A stretch of 9,593 bases of DNA from GCA-2688775 sp035288865 (lineage in GTDB: Archaea > Nanobdellota > Nanobdellia > Woesearchaeales > GW2011-AR4): contig DATDZA010000042.1 in the NCBI GenBank assembly GCA_035288865.1, positions 1 through 9,593 of the forward strand, read 5' to 3'. Shown here in pieces: positions 1-5,731 of this stretch. Made by a program: the position numbers and the translations under genes. Under the pieces are notes generated by a model. That model was not told where the DNA came from and did no database searches. It worked only from the letters and a program-made list of their open reading frames with translations. The number at the start of each line of letters is the position of its first letter. The stretch's first letter is position 1.

Positions 1-1157
1 AAACTGCAAAGGAATTGGGAAAAGTCGGTTTCGAATTTGCGTTCGTAATGGACAACTTAAAGGAAGAAAGGGAACGTGGAGTCACAATTGACCTGTCCCA
101 CAAAAGGTTTGAATCAGCAAAATATTATTTTACAATTATCGACGCGCCGGGGCACAAGGATTTCATCAAGAACATGATTACAGGAGCAGCTCAAGCTGAT
201 GCCGGAATTCTCGTTGTATCTGCAAATCCAGGCGATGGTGTGCAGGCACAAACTAAAGAGCATATTTTCCTTTCAAGAACTCTTGGAGTCAATCAGCTGA
301 TTGTTTATGTCAACAAGATGGACATGGCAAAGTATGACGAGAAAAGATTCAATGAAGTCAAGGAAGAAGTTTCAAAGCAACTGAAGCTGGTCGGCTACAA
401 AGTTGAAGACGTTCCATTTCTCGCGGGAGCTTCGTTCCCGGGCGATAACGTTGCCAAAAAATCAGACAAGATGCCATGGTACAAGGGGCACACTTTGCTT
501 GAGGCGCTTGATAATTTGAAAGAGCCGCAAAAGCCAACACAGCTTCCATTGCGACTTCCCATTCAGGATGTATATAACATCACAGGAATCGGCGTTGTTC
601 CAGTAGGTAAAGTGGTAACCGGAGTTATGAAGGTCAATGATAAAGTAATAGTTGTTCCGGCAAGAGAAGGCAAGGGAATTACAGGAGAAGTCAAAACAAT
701 AGAGATGCACCACGAGCAGCTTACAGAGGCTGAGCCGGGTGACAATATCGGCTTTAACTTAAGGGGCATAGAGAAGAAAGACATTGCCAGGGGCGATGTT
801 CTTGGCCACGTTGGTCATCCGCCAAGCGTTGCAACTGAATTCACAGCACAGATAATAGTTTTGAATCATCCAACTGTCATAACTGTAGGATACACACCAG
901 TTTTCCACGTCCATACAGCACAGGTGGCATGCCAAATCACAGAGATTGTCAAGAAGCTTGACCCTGCTACTGGCACAACAAAGGAAGAAAAGCCGGACTT
1001 CATCAAGAATGGAGACGCAGCCATTGTTAAAATCAAGCCTATACAGCCATTGTGCATTGAGAAGCAGTCCGAAATACCTCAAATGGCAAGATTTGCCGTT
1101 AGGGATTCAGGTGTCACGGTCGCGGCCGGAATGTGCATTGACTTGGTGAAGAAATAA
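1..1157 (+). CDS. tuf: Elongation factor 1-alpha (archaeal EF-Tu), 5' truncated
   Basis: GTP-binding translation factor that delivers aminoacyl-tRNA to the ribosomal A site in the cytoplasm. The reading frame is open from the window edge (in frame from base 3), so the N-terminal ~45 residues with the P-loop (GHVDxGKST) lie outside; about 384 residues remain. Visible G-domain motifs are RERGVTID (switch I), DAPGHKDF from base 141 (G3) and NKMD from base 312 (G4). Domain 2 begins near LRLPIQDVYNITGIG and domain 3 near EFTAQIIVLNHPTVIT, and both look complete to the stop. The G5 region, normally PISA followed by GDN, reads AGASFPGDN here, an unusual variant. In archaea tuf commonly ends the str cluster (rps12-rps7-fusA-tuf-rps10). 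Here another gene starts 9 nt after its stop, and rps10 follows that. An apparent in-frame TTG at base 15 is internal, not the start. Identification is secure. Confidence 0.97.
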   Translation, partial: TAKELGKVGFEFAFVMDNLKEERERGVTIDLSHKRFESAKYYFTIIDAPGHKDFIKNMITGAAQADAGILVVSANPGDGVQAQTKEHIFLSRTLGVNQLIVYVNKMDMAKYDEKRFNEVKEEVSKQLKLVGYKVEDVPFLAGASFPGDNVAKKSDKMPWYKGHTLLEALDNLKEPQKPTQLPLRLPIQDVYNITGIGVVPVGKVVTGVMKVNDKVIVVPAREGKGITGEVKTIEMHHEQLTEAEPGDNIGFNLRGIEKKDIARGDVLGHVGHPPSVATEFTAQIIVLNHPTVITVGYTPVFHVHTAQVACQITEIVKKLDPATGTTKEEKPDFIKNGDAAIVKIKPIQPLCIEKQSEIPQMARFAVRDSGVTVAAGMCIDLVKK

Positions 1158-1166
1158 TTTTTTAAA

Positions 1167-1592
1167 ATGCTTGATAGAATTGTTGCGGGAGCTTCGCTTG
1201 TTGTCGCTTTGGGACTTCCGGCAGTTATAGTAGGACAGTCACGCACAGAATATAACTCAATGTTTGTTGATACTGCTGCAAGAATTGGAGCGTCAAACCA
1301 ATTAAGGAGAAATTTCAAACACAGTTTAATGCTAGATCATGAATTGGTGTCGGGTATAGTAATTGCCAAAAGCGAACCAATGAAAGCGAGTTATCAAGGA
1401 ATGGAATTCAGTTTTATACCATATACAATCAAGACAAACGCTGGAGAAATTTATAATGGAGTCAGCCGGGAACAGGATATATTAAATGTAGGTGATGTGG
1501 CAACGGCGCTCCTTGGTTGGGCTGTTGATTGTGAGGCTGCCAACTGCGGTTTCCCGTACAGAATAATTGAAGCTTATCAAAAAATGAATTAA
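1167..1592 (+). CDS. Unrecognised small protein with N-terminal membrane segment
   Basis: A 141-residue protein I do not recognise. Residues 5-23 (IVAGASLVVALGLPAVIVG) form a hydrophobic stretch after a short N-terminus containing Arg4, so it is probably a signal anchor or uncleaved signal peptide with the remainder outside the membrane. The rest is a mixed polar domain with one cysteine pair (C122 and C127, in the stretch DCEAANCGF) that could form a disulfide. The ATG lies 9 nt after the tuf stop with no visible Shine-Dalgarno sequence, so it is probably co-transcribed with tuf. Its position between tuf and rps10, normally neighbours, is unusual. The frame is long, has no competing ORF of similar quality and is protein-like, so I believe it is real, but no function can be assigned. 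Confidence 0.7.
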   Translation: MLDRIVAGASLVVALGLPAVIVGQSRTEYNSMFVDTAARIGASNQLRRNFKHSLMLDHELVSGIVIAKSEPMKASYQGMEFSFIPYTIKTNAGEIYNGVSREQDILNVGDVATALLGWAVDCEAANCGFPYRIIEAYQKMN

Positions 1593-1628
1593 AAAATTTT
1601 TAAACCAAAAAAAAGACTCAGTGATTCA

Positions 1629-1670
1629 ATCTTCATTTTGAAGATCATGGTAAACTGACAATTACCATGA
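1629..1670 (+). repeat. Two abutting inverted repeats in the rps10 upstream gap
   Basis: First hairpin: ATCTTC (1629-1634) pairs with GAAGAT (1640-1645), extendable by A1635-T1639. Second hairpin: TCATGGTAA (1645-1653) pairs with TTACCATGA (1662-1670), 9 bp with an 8-nt loop. They share base 1645, so they would stack or alternate. They are non-coding and lie after the small protein gene. Function is unknown; they could be part of a structured leader or of a small RNA. Confidence 0.5.
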
Positions 1671-1708
1671 AGCACTAAGTTGCTGAAAATTTCAACACCG
1701 TTACATTC

Positions 1709-1734
1709 GTGCCATCGAAGATGGTACATTTTTT
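1709..1734 (+). terminator. Hairpin plus T6, terminator-like, upstream of rps10
   Basis: GTGCCATC (1709-1716) pairs with GATGGTAC (1720-1727) as 8 consecutive pairs, including one G-U, around a GAA loop. One base later there is a T6 run (1729-1734). It looks like a bacterial-type intrinsic terminator. In archaea the T-run alone could end transcription of tuf and the small protein gene. It lies 53 nt before the rps10 ATG, so it could also act as an attenuator of rps10. Confidence 0.5.
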
Positions 1735-1737
1735 GAT

Positions 1738-1763
1738 AAAACTTTTTTCGCAAAAAAGTTTTT
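1738..1763 (+). repeat. Perfect 11-bp AT-rich hairpin before rps10
   Basis: AAAACTTTTTT (1738-1748) and AAAAAAGTTTT (1752-1762) are perfect reverse complements around a CGC loop, and the right arm ends in T5 (1759-1763). It lies 24 nt upstream of the rps10 start. It could be a second terminator, a leader structure or an A/T-tract promoter element. No clear TATA box at the ~26-nt spacing seen elsewhere in this window precedes rps10. Confidence 0.5.
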
Positions 1764-1787
1764 CGTCGTAAAGGGGCGAAACCGTTT

Positions 1788-2096
1788 ATGCAGAAAGCAA
1801 GAATAAAGTTAGCAAGCATTGATATCAATAAGATCAATGAAGTATGCAGCTACATTAAAGATATTTCTGACAAGACCGGTGTTAATATGCGAGGGCCGAT
1901 ACCCCTCCCTACAAAAAGATTAAAAGTTACAACACGAAAATCTCCTGACGGAGAAGGGACCGCAACTTGGGAAAGATATGAGATGCGGGTTCATAAAAGA
2001 TTAATTGATCTTGGTTTGGATGAGCGTGCTTTAAGATTGGTGATGAGGGTTCCTATTCCTGAAGGTTTAAACATAGAAATTGAGATGATTGAGTGA
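1788..2096 (+). CDS. rps10: 30S ribosomal protein S10
   Basis: Small-subunit head protein S10 (uS10), 102 residues, the usual archaeal length. The sequence carries the S10 signature: GPIPLPTK at residues 36-43, then TTRKSPDGEG and TWERYEMRVHKRLIDL (residues 61-76), with the conserved acidic C-terminal strand ending IEIEMIE. The ATG at 1788 gives the expected MQKARIKL start. Only a weak purine run (GGGG at 1773-1776) lies upstream. It normally follows tuf directly in archaeal str clusters. Here it is 630 nt downstream, behind a small gene and a hairpin-rich gap, so it may be expressed separately. The next gene is convergent, so rps10 ends its transcription unit. Confidence 0.96.
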   Translation: MQKARIKLASIDINKINEVCSYIKDISDKTGVNMRGPIPLPTKRLKVTTRKSPDGEGTATWERYEMRVHKRLIDLGLDERALRLVMRVPIPEGLNIEIEMIE

Positions 2097-2266
2097 TTCT
2101 AAAATAACATTTTTATTTCAAACCTAAATGGCTTAAGATTGAAATCAAAATGAGAGGATAAATTTTTTCTAATACTTTTATTTGAGTCCTGAGTGGTCAG
2201 AACGTTAAAATTTGTAATAAAAACTGAGGATTTAAATTATTGAACAAATAATTTCTTAAGAGTTTG
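2097..2266. terminator. Convergent intergenic gap with T-runs and AT hairpin
   Basis: A 170-nt gap between rps10 and the minus-strand 141-aa gene. For rps10, T5 (2110-2114) and T6 (2163-2168) can act as archaeal oligo-T terminators. A perfect 8-bp hairpin, AAATTATT (2234-2241) with AATAATTT (2247-2254) and loop GAACA, could serve either direction. I see no gene or RNA here. Confidence 0.45.
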
Positions 2267-2692
2267 TCAGGTGTTTTGCAAACTTGGAACTTCCTCAACA
2301 TCAAATCCTCGAGAAGCAAACGCTTCCCTAACTCTATCCAGACCGTTTGAATTTGTTAAGGCAAAGTATGGTGGATTATGGTCAGAGTGTTTTACACCGC
2401 TGAAGTACATTCCAATCTTCTGGAACAAATCCCTGTTTGCATAAAAATCTGATTCGTACCAATCTCCTTTGCCAGTTCTTGAATCAGGAAAAATCACCAT
2501 ATCTGTTTGGTTTATTCCAGACTGTTCTGAAATATCTCGAAAATGAAGCAAGCCGTGGTTAACTGGCTCACCAAAAAAATTTCCCATTTCTTGCAGGCAT
2601 TCTACTAACATGTCTCTACTCGCTAATCCGCTAAGTACATCTAGTCTTTCCGTGGTACCCACTTTCACTAAACCTGACAAAACCCCCCCCAT
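2267..2692 (-). CDS. Unrecognised 141-aa protein, start codon inside a G8 tract
   Basis: A soluble-looking protein of 141 residues that I do not recognise. The N-terminus (MGGVLSGLVKVG) is glycine-rich and mildly hydrophobic. The middle holds FPDSRTGKGDWYESDFYANRD and the C-terminal third holds KHSDHNPPYFALTNSNGL and REAFASRGFDVEEV. There are no obvious membrane segments or metal motifs beyond scattered His/Asp. I chose the ATG at 2692 over an in-frame TTG at 2710 because a BRE/TATA pair is centred 26.5 nt upstream of that ATG, the same spacing as the neighbouring genes. The G of the ATG is the first of eight consecutive Gs. A one-base loss or gain there would close the frame at TAG within about 8 or 20 codons respectively. 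It lies downstream of, and codirectional with, the ACT gene across a 49-nt gap, but has its own promoter. Confidence 0.65.
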   Translation of the reverse strand: MGGVLSGLVKVGTTERLDVLSGLASRDMLVECLQEMGNFFGEPVNHGLLHFRDISEQSGINQTDMVIFPDSRTGKGDWYESDFYANRDLFQKIGMYFSGVKHSDHNPPYFALTNSNGLDRVREAFASRGFDVEEVPSLQNT

Positions 2693-2714
2693 AATTATTG
2701 CAATTGACAACTCG

Positions 2715-2728
2715 TATTTAAATTTATT
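2715..2728 (-). promoter_or_regulatory. BRE/TATA promoter of the 141-aa gene
   Basis: On the minus strand, AATAAA (2728-2723) matches the archaeal BRE pattern RNWAAW and is followed by TTTAAATA (2722-2715), a full TATA-box match. The TATA centre is 26.5 nt from the A of the ATG at 2692, which predicts a leaderless or near-leaderless transcript and supports that start. Confidence 0.6.
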
Positions 2729-2741
2729 TGATTAAATCCAT

Positions 2742-3398
2742 TCAGCCAATTTCCTGCAGTTTCTCTATAACATTCAATGCTTTCACTGTGTCTTCTTTTT
2801 TGATAATTAATATCAATTCCGGAGCCGAGCTCATAATTTCCACTATATTAATTCCTTCTGCGCTAAAGCTGGATGTTACAACTGCAATTATGCTTTTTGC
2901 CCCTCTCGCATTTTCCGAGAATTGGAGATTGATTGCTACCAGATTTTTATCTATCGATATAAAATCAGGCCTGCTTGAAATGCCTGCAAGCTTGTCAAGA
3001 TTTTTTTCATCAAGCAGTATTGTAATGCTCTGATCTGATTGGATAGATATTATCATTTCACCTTTTTCTATATCCACAAGTGAATTTAATTTGCTGATGT
3101 TCTCAACGCTTCTCTTATTTTTTTGCAAAGTGATATCAACTACATTGCTTCTCGTTTTAACCGCAAGCTTTGAGAATAATTTTTTTAATTTTTCATTGTT
3201 TTCTTCCTTTCCTGTTTTCTTGTACCTTCTTATTGCGCTTATTACTGCATCCAAATTATTTTCTTTTAATCCTAAATCGTTTATTATATATCGGGATAAG
3301 GCCCTCAAGCTAACTATGTTTTTCGAAAGAGATTTTCTTGTCACAAAATCATTATTGAGGAAAGATTCTACCCTATCTGCTATATTTTCTTGTGTCAT
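2742..3398 (-). CDS. ACT-domain protein, predicted regulator of amino acid metabolism
   Basis: A 218-residue cytoplasmic protein, probably an amino-acid-sensing regulator. The N-terminal ~60 residues (SLRALSRYIINDLGL, then AVISAIRRYK) are helical and resemble the winged-helix-like N-terminus of archaeal ACT proteins of the COG2150 type. A Lys/Glu-rich linker covers roughly residues 60-80. The C-terminal part from ~165 (AKSIIAVVTSSFSAEGINIV, then ELILIIKKEDTVKALNVI) has the beta-alpha-beta-beta-alpha-beta pattern of an ACT domain. A second, degenerate beta-rich unit at ~114-160 may be another ACT-like fold. The start at 3398 is supported by a BRE/TATA centred 26.5 nt upstream. It is transcribed divergently from the trp operon and its promoter abuts the trp promoter with a shared palindrome, so control of trp genes and of itself is a reasonable inference. 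The ligand (Trp or another amino acid) is unknown. The ACT call is good; DNA binding is inferred. Confidence 0.8.
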   Translation of the reverse strand: MTQENIADRVESFLNNDFVTRKSLSKNIVSLRALSRYIINDLGLKENNLDAVISAIRRYKKTGKEENNEKLKKLFSKLAVKTRSNVVDITLQKNKRSVENISKLNSLVDIEKGEMIISIQSDQSITILLDEKNLDKLAGISSRPDFISIDKNLVAINLQFSENARGAKSIIAVVTSSFSAEGINIVEIMSSAPELILIIKKEDTVKALNVIEKLQEIG

Positions 3399-3449
3399 AA
3401 AAGACCTATTTGTGTCTTTCTTTATAAATTTAATGTTTTTGTGTCACAA
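3390..3449. promoter_or_regulatory. Candidate operator: palindrome TTGTGTCACAA plus two related sites
   Basis: TTGTGTCACAA (3439-3449) is a perfect 5-1-5 palindrome between the two divergent TATA boxes; its right half runs into the BRE of the trp promoter. The heptamer TTGTGTC recurs at 3410-3416 and 3390-3396. The last is a near palindrome (TTGTGTCATAA) overlapping the ACT gene start. Spacings are 20 and 29 nt, roughly two and three helical turns. A dimeric repressor here would block both promoters. The 3390 copy is partly coding, so it could be coincidence. Confidence 0.5.
3421..3434 (-). promoter_or_regulatory. BRE/TATA promoter of the ACT-domain gene
   Basis: Minus strand: ATTAAA (3434-3429), a full RNWAAW BRE match, followed by TTTATAAA (3428-3421). 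The TATA centre is 26.5 nt from the A of the ATG at 3398, so transcription should start at or next to the start codon (leaderless). Confidence 0.65.
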
Positions 3450-3459
3450 GATTTAAGTA
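3446..3459 (+). promoter_or_regulatory. Predicted promoter of the trp operon
   Basis: ACAAGA (3446-3451, one mismatch to RNWAAW) followed by TTTAAGTA (3452-3459, one mismatch to TTTAWATA). The TATA centre lies 26.5 nt before the ATG of the leader ORF at 3482, the same spacing as the other two promoters here. It predicts an ~86-nt leader before trpE. A weaker alternative is AAATATCT near 3503-3510. Confidence 0.5.
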
Positions 3460-3481
3460 TGCGTGTTTATTCTCATTAATT

Positions 3482-3547
3482 ATGAAAAGTTGCTTCTTTG
3501 CTAAATATCTTAAGATTTTTTTTGACAATGATATTTCTTGGAACTAA
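3482..3547 (+). CDS. Possible 21-aa trp leader peptide with one Trp codon
   Basis: A short ORF in the trpE leader begins MKSCFFAKYLKIFF and ends DISWN with TAA, 20 nt before the trpE ATG. It would be translated from a leaderless transcript if the promoter at 3446-3459 is right. Its penultimate sense codon is TGG, while trpE-trpF contain no Trp codon at all. It also spans a T8 tract (3516-3523). A single Trp codon is weaker than the tandem codons of bacterial trpL, and an ORF this short can arise by chance, so this is a hypothesis rather than an established gene. Confidence 0.3.
   Translation: MKSCFFAKYLKIFFDNDISWN
3516..3523 (+). terminator. T8 tract in the trp leader, possible attenuation site
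   Basis: Eight consecutive T lie between the predicted trp promoter and trpE. Oligo-T alone can terminate archaeal RNA polymerase. The tract is in the loop of a weak 7-bp pairing, AAATATC (3503-3509) with GATATTT (3530-3536), whose right arm ends just before the leader TGG codon (3539-3541). It could give partial, regulated termination. Confidence 0.35.
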
Positions 3548-3567
3548 GTATATTCTTTGAGACTAAA

Positions 3568-5154
3568 ATGACAGACAAACAGCTTTACAAAAATTTGGAA
3601 ATTGGCAGCGTAGTTCCTATAATAGAAACTCTTCCTTTCGCAATAAATCCGGTTGAGTATTTTGCAAAACTATCTGATTATGGGAAGAAAGAGAATTCTT
3701 TGTTATTTGAGTCAGCTTCTATAGTTCCCAAATACGGAGAAAGAAGTCTCGGAACGTCTGATCCTTGCCTTAAGATAATCGGCAGGGGAGAATCCTTTGA
3801 GATAACCGCTTTAAATAAAACAGGGATTAAGTTTATTGATTTTCTTAAAAATGATTTAAATTTTTGCGATCAGCTTGAATATTCCAAAGATTCAATAAAA
3901 GGAAAATTAAAGCCAAAAAGAGGAATTGTTAGCGAAGATGAAAGATTAAAACTCAAAAATCATACCGATATTTTACGAGCTATTGCTTTTAAATTTAAGC
4001 CTACAGGCAAACCATTTATTCCTTATTGCGGGCTTTTTGGAGCTGCCTCTTATGATTTTATCGACCAATTCGAAGATTTGCCTAAAAATAAGAGTGATAT
4101 ATTGCAAGATGCCGACTATGTTTTTTATTTTGTAGATAATCTTTTTATGGTTGACCACAAGGAGCAAAAGACGTATTTTACCGCAAACGCTTTGGTTACT
4201 GAAGATTTTGACGAAACTTATTCTGAATGCCTTTTGAAAATTAAGGATTATAAAACATTAGTGAATGAAAAATTTGATTTTTCTAAAATGGATAATTCAA
4301 AAACATCAAATATAAAATTTGAAAGCGATACAACCAAAGAAGAATTTATTGGGCAGGTAAATAAAATAAAAAATCACATTATTGCAGGAGATGTTTACCA
4401 GTGCGTTATTTCCAGAACGATCAGCGCGGATTTTAATGGAAATGCTTTTAATATTTATAAAAAGTTACGAGAAGTTAATCCAAGCCCTTACATGTTTTAT
4501 ATTAATAATTCTGACGGGATAATTCTTGGATCTTCACCTGAAATGAATTTAAGGGTGGAGGATAAGATTGTCGAAATTCGGCCAATTGCCGGGACGAAGC
4601 CTAGAGGAATCACAGGAAACAAGATAGACCTGGATTTGGATTCAAGATATGAAATAGAGCTTAAAACTGATGCAAAAGAAATTGCAGAGCATACAATGCT
4701 TGTTGACTTGGCAAGAAATGATATTGCAAGAATCTCAAAACCCGGAACGAGATATGTCGACGAGCCTTATACTATTGAAAAATATTCTCATGTTCAGCAT
4801 TTAGTCTCAAATGTTCGGGGCATTTTAAAAGATAATCTTGATGCACTGCATGCCTACCTTGCGACTATGAATATGGGAACTCTGACAGGCGCGCCAAAAG
4901 TTGAAGCAATGAAACTAATAAGATTGTATGAAAAAACAAAAAGGGGATTTTACGGCGGAGCCGTTGGATATCTGACTCCAAGCGGCGATATGGACAGCGC
5001 TATTTTGATAAGGTCAATCAGAATTAAAGATAAGAAAGCTTATGTTCGGATTGGAGCCGGCATTATTTATGACAGCAATCCTGAATCTGAGTTTATTGAA
5101 ACAGAAAGAAAAGCCAGAGCATGCTTGAAAGCGATTGAGTCAGCAGGTGCGTAA
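3568..5154 (+). CDS. trpE: Anthranilate synthase component I (proteobacterial-type TrpE)
   Basis: Converts chorismate plus ammonia (supplied by TrpG) to anthranilate and pyruvate, the committed, Trp-inhibited step. It has 528 residues from ATG 3568; an upstream TTG at 3538 would add 10 residues with no support. The feedback motif LLFESA (45-50) and NPSPYMFY (304-311) form the Trp-binding region in the family. Catalytic-core motifs are PIAGTKPRG (339-347), LVDLARND (378-385), HLVS (411-414), MNMGTLTGAPKV (434-445), GGAVGY (463-468) and IGAGI (495-499), with Mg-binding Glu in SEFIETE. GLFGAASYDF plus FEDLP, and ALHAY followed by MNMGTL (most other TrpE have FPAGT), match the long E. coli-type clade rather than the shorter archaeal type. 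It contains no Trp. It is first in the operon and trpG starts 1 nt after its stop. Confidence 0.96.
   Translation: MTDKQLYKNLEIGSVVPIIETLPFAINPVEYFAKLSDYGKKENSLLFESASIVPKYGERSLGTSDPCLKIIGRGESFEITALNKTGIKFIDFLKNDLNFCDQLEYSKDSIKGKLKPKRGIVSEDERLKLKNHTDILRAIAFKFKPTGKPFIPYCGLFGAASYDFIDQFEDLPKNKSDILQDADYVFYFVDNLFMVDHKEQKTYFTANALVTEDFDETYSECLLKIKDYKTLVNEKFDFSKMDNSKTSNIKFESDTTKEEFIGQVNKIKNHIIAGDVYQCVISRTISADFNGNAFNIYKKLREVNPSPYMFYINNSDGIILGSSPEMNLRVEDKIVEIRPIAGTKPRGITGNKIDLDLDSRYEIELKTDAKEIAEHTMLVDLARNDIARISKPGTRYVDEPYTIEKYSHVQHLVSNVRGILKDNLDALHAYLATMNMGTLTGAPKVEAMKLIRLYEKTKRGFYGGAVGYLTPSGDMDSAILIRSIRIKDKKAYVRIGAGIIYDSNPESEFIETERKARACLKAIESAGA
5146..5149 (+). promoter_or_regulatory. Shine-Dalgarno GGTG for trpG
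   Basis: GGTG, part of the archaeal GGAGGTGA consensus, lies 6 nt before the ATG at 5156, inside the last codons of trpE. It favours that ATG over the in-frame upstream TTG at 5135 and GTG at 5147, and implies re-initiation coupled to trpE. Confidence 0.55.
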
Positions 5155-5155
5155 A

Positions 5156-5731
5156 ATGAATATTCTAATGATTGACAACTTTGATTCATTTACATTCAAT
5201 CTTGTGGATGAATTTGAAAAAAGAAATTGCAAAGTTCATGTATATAGAAATAACATTAGTCTGGAAAATCTTAAGAGTATAGTTAAGGAAGTAAAGCCAA
5301 AATTAATTGTTATCTCTCCTGGACCTTCAACACCAAAAGATGCAGGAATTTCTATTGCTGTAATTAAATATTATTCTGGTAAGATTCCTATTTTTGGAGT
5401 TTGCCTCGGGCATCAGGCAATAATTGAGGCTTTTTATGGAATAGTTGGCAAAGCTCCGGAAGTTTTTCACGGAAAGCCATCTAAAATAAATCATGACATG
5501 AAATCAATTTACAAGAATCTTTCAAACCCAATTCAAGTTGCAAGATACCATTCTTTATGCGGATTAAAAATTCCAAATGAGCTGAAAGTCACTTCAAAAA
5601 CAAATAATGGAATCGTAATGGGCGTTAGGCACAAAAAATATTTTATAGAAGGAGTTCAATTCCATCCGGAAAGCGTCCTTACGCCTGATGGCGGATTAAT
5701 GATTGAGAATTTGCTGGAGGAACTGCGATGA
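5156..5731 (+). CDS. trpG: Anthranilate synthase component II, glutamine amidotransferase
   Basis: Class I glutamine amidotransferase of 191 residues that hydrolyses glutamine and passes ammonia to TrpE. It starts MNILMIDNFDSFTFNLV, the standard TrpG N-terminus. The oxyanion region is SPGPSTP (54-60). The nucleophile Cys83 is in GVCLGHQ, HGK is at 105-107, and the His170/Glu172 pair is in FHPES. It is a single-domain TrpG with no fusion to TrpD, unlike E. coli. The start is set by the GGTG at 5146-5149. It overlaps trpD by 4 nt (ATGA). The same subunit could also serve PabA function if a pabB exists elsewhere; the operon context makes Trp synthesis the main role. Confidence 0.96.
   Translation: MNILMIDNFDSFTFNLVDEFEKRNCKVHVYRNNISLENLKSIVKEVKPKLIVISPGPSTPKDAGISIAVIKYYSGKIPIFGVCLGHQAIIEAFYGIVGKAPEVFHGKPSKINHDMKSIYKNLSNPIQVARYHSLCGLKIPNELKVTSKTNNGIVMGVRHKKYFIEGVQFHPESVLTPDGGLMIENLLEELR
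5716..5720 (+). promoter_or_regulatory. Shine-Dalgarno GGAGG for trpD
   Basis: GGAGG ends 7 nt before the trpD ATG at 5728, within the last codons of trpG. It is the best Shine-Dalgarno match in the operon and fixes the trpD start in the ATGA overlap. Confidence 0.65.

Noticed and set aside
1621..1690. Possible box C/D guide RNA (GTGATTC, CTGA at 1655, ATGAAGC, CTGA at 1683)
   Set aside because: Neither C-type box matches RUGAUGA at the bases needed for the kink-turn, and the first guide interval (~27 nt) is far too long for an archaeal sRNA.
1593..1787. tRNA gene in the tuf-rps10 gap
   Set aside because: No T-loop (GTTCRANNC) or acceptor/D-arm arrangement can be found; the hairpins do not form a cloverleaf.
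2728..3456. Long plus-strand open frames opposite the ACT gene
   Set aside because: Hydrophobic, Phe/Ser/Leu-rich translations are typical antisense shadows of a Lys/Glu/Ile-rich gene; the ACT frame has promoter and domain support.
3538..3567. TTG start extending TrpE by 10 residues
   Set aside because: No Shine-Dalgarno or conserved residues support it; the ATG at 3568 gives a normal TrpE N-terminus.
5135..5155. TTG start extending TrpG upstream into trpE
   Set aside because: TrpG proteins begin at MNILMIDNFDSFT, and the GGTG site is correctly spaced for the ATG at 5156.
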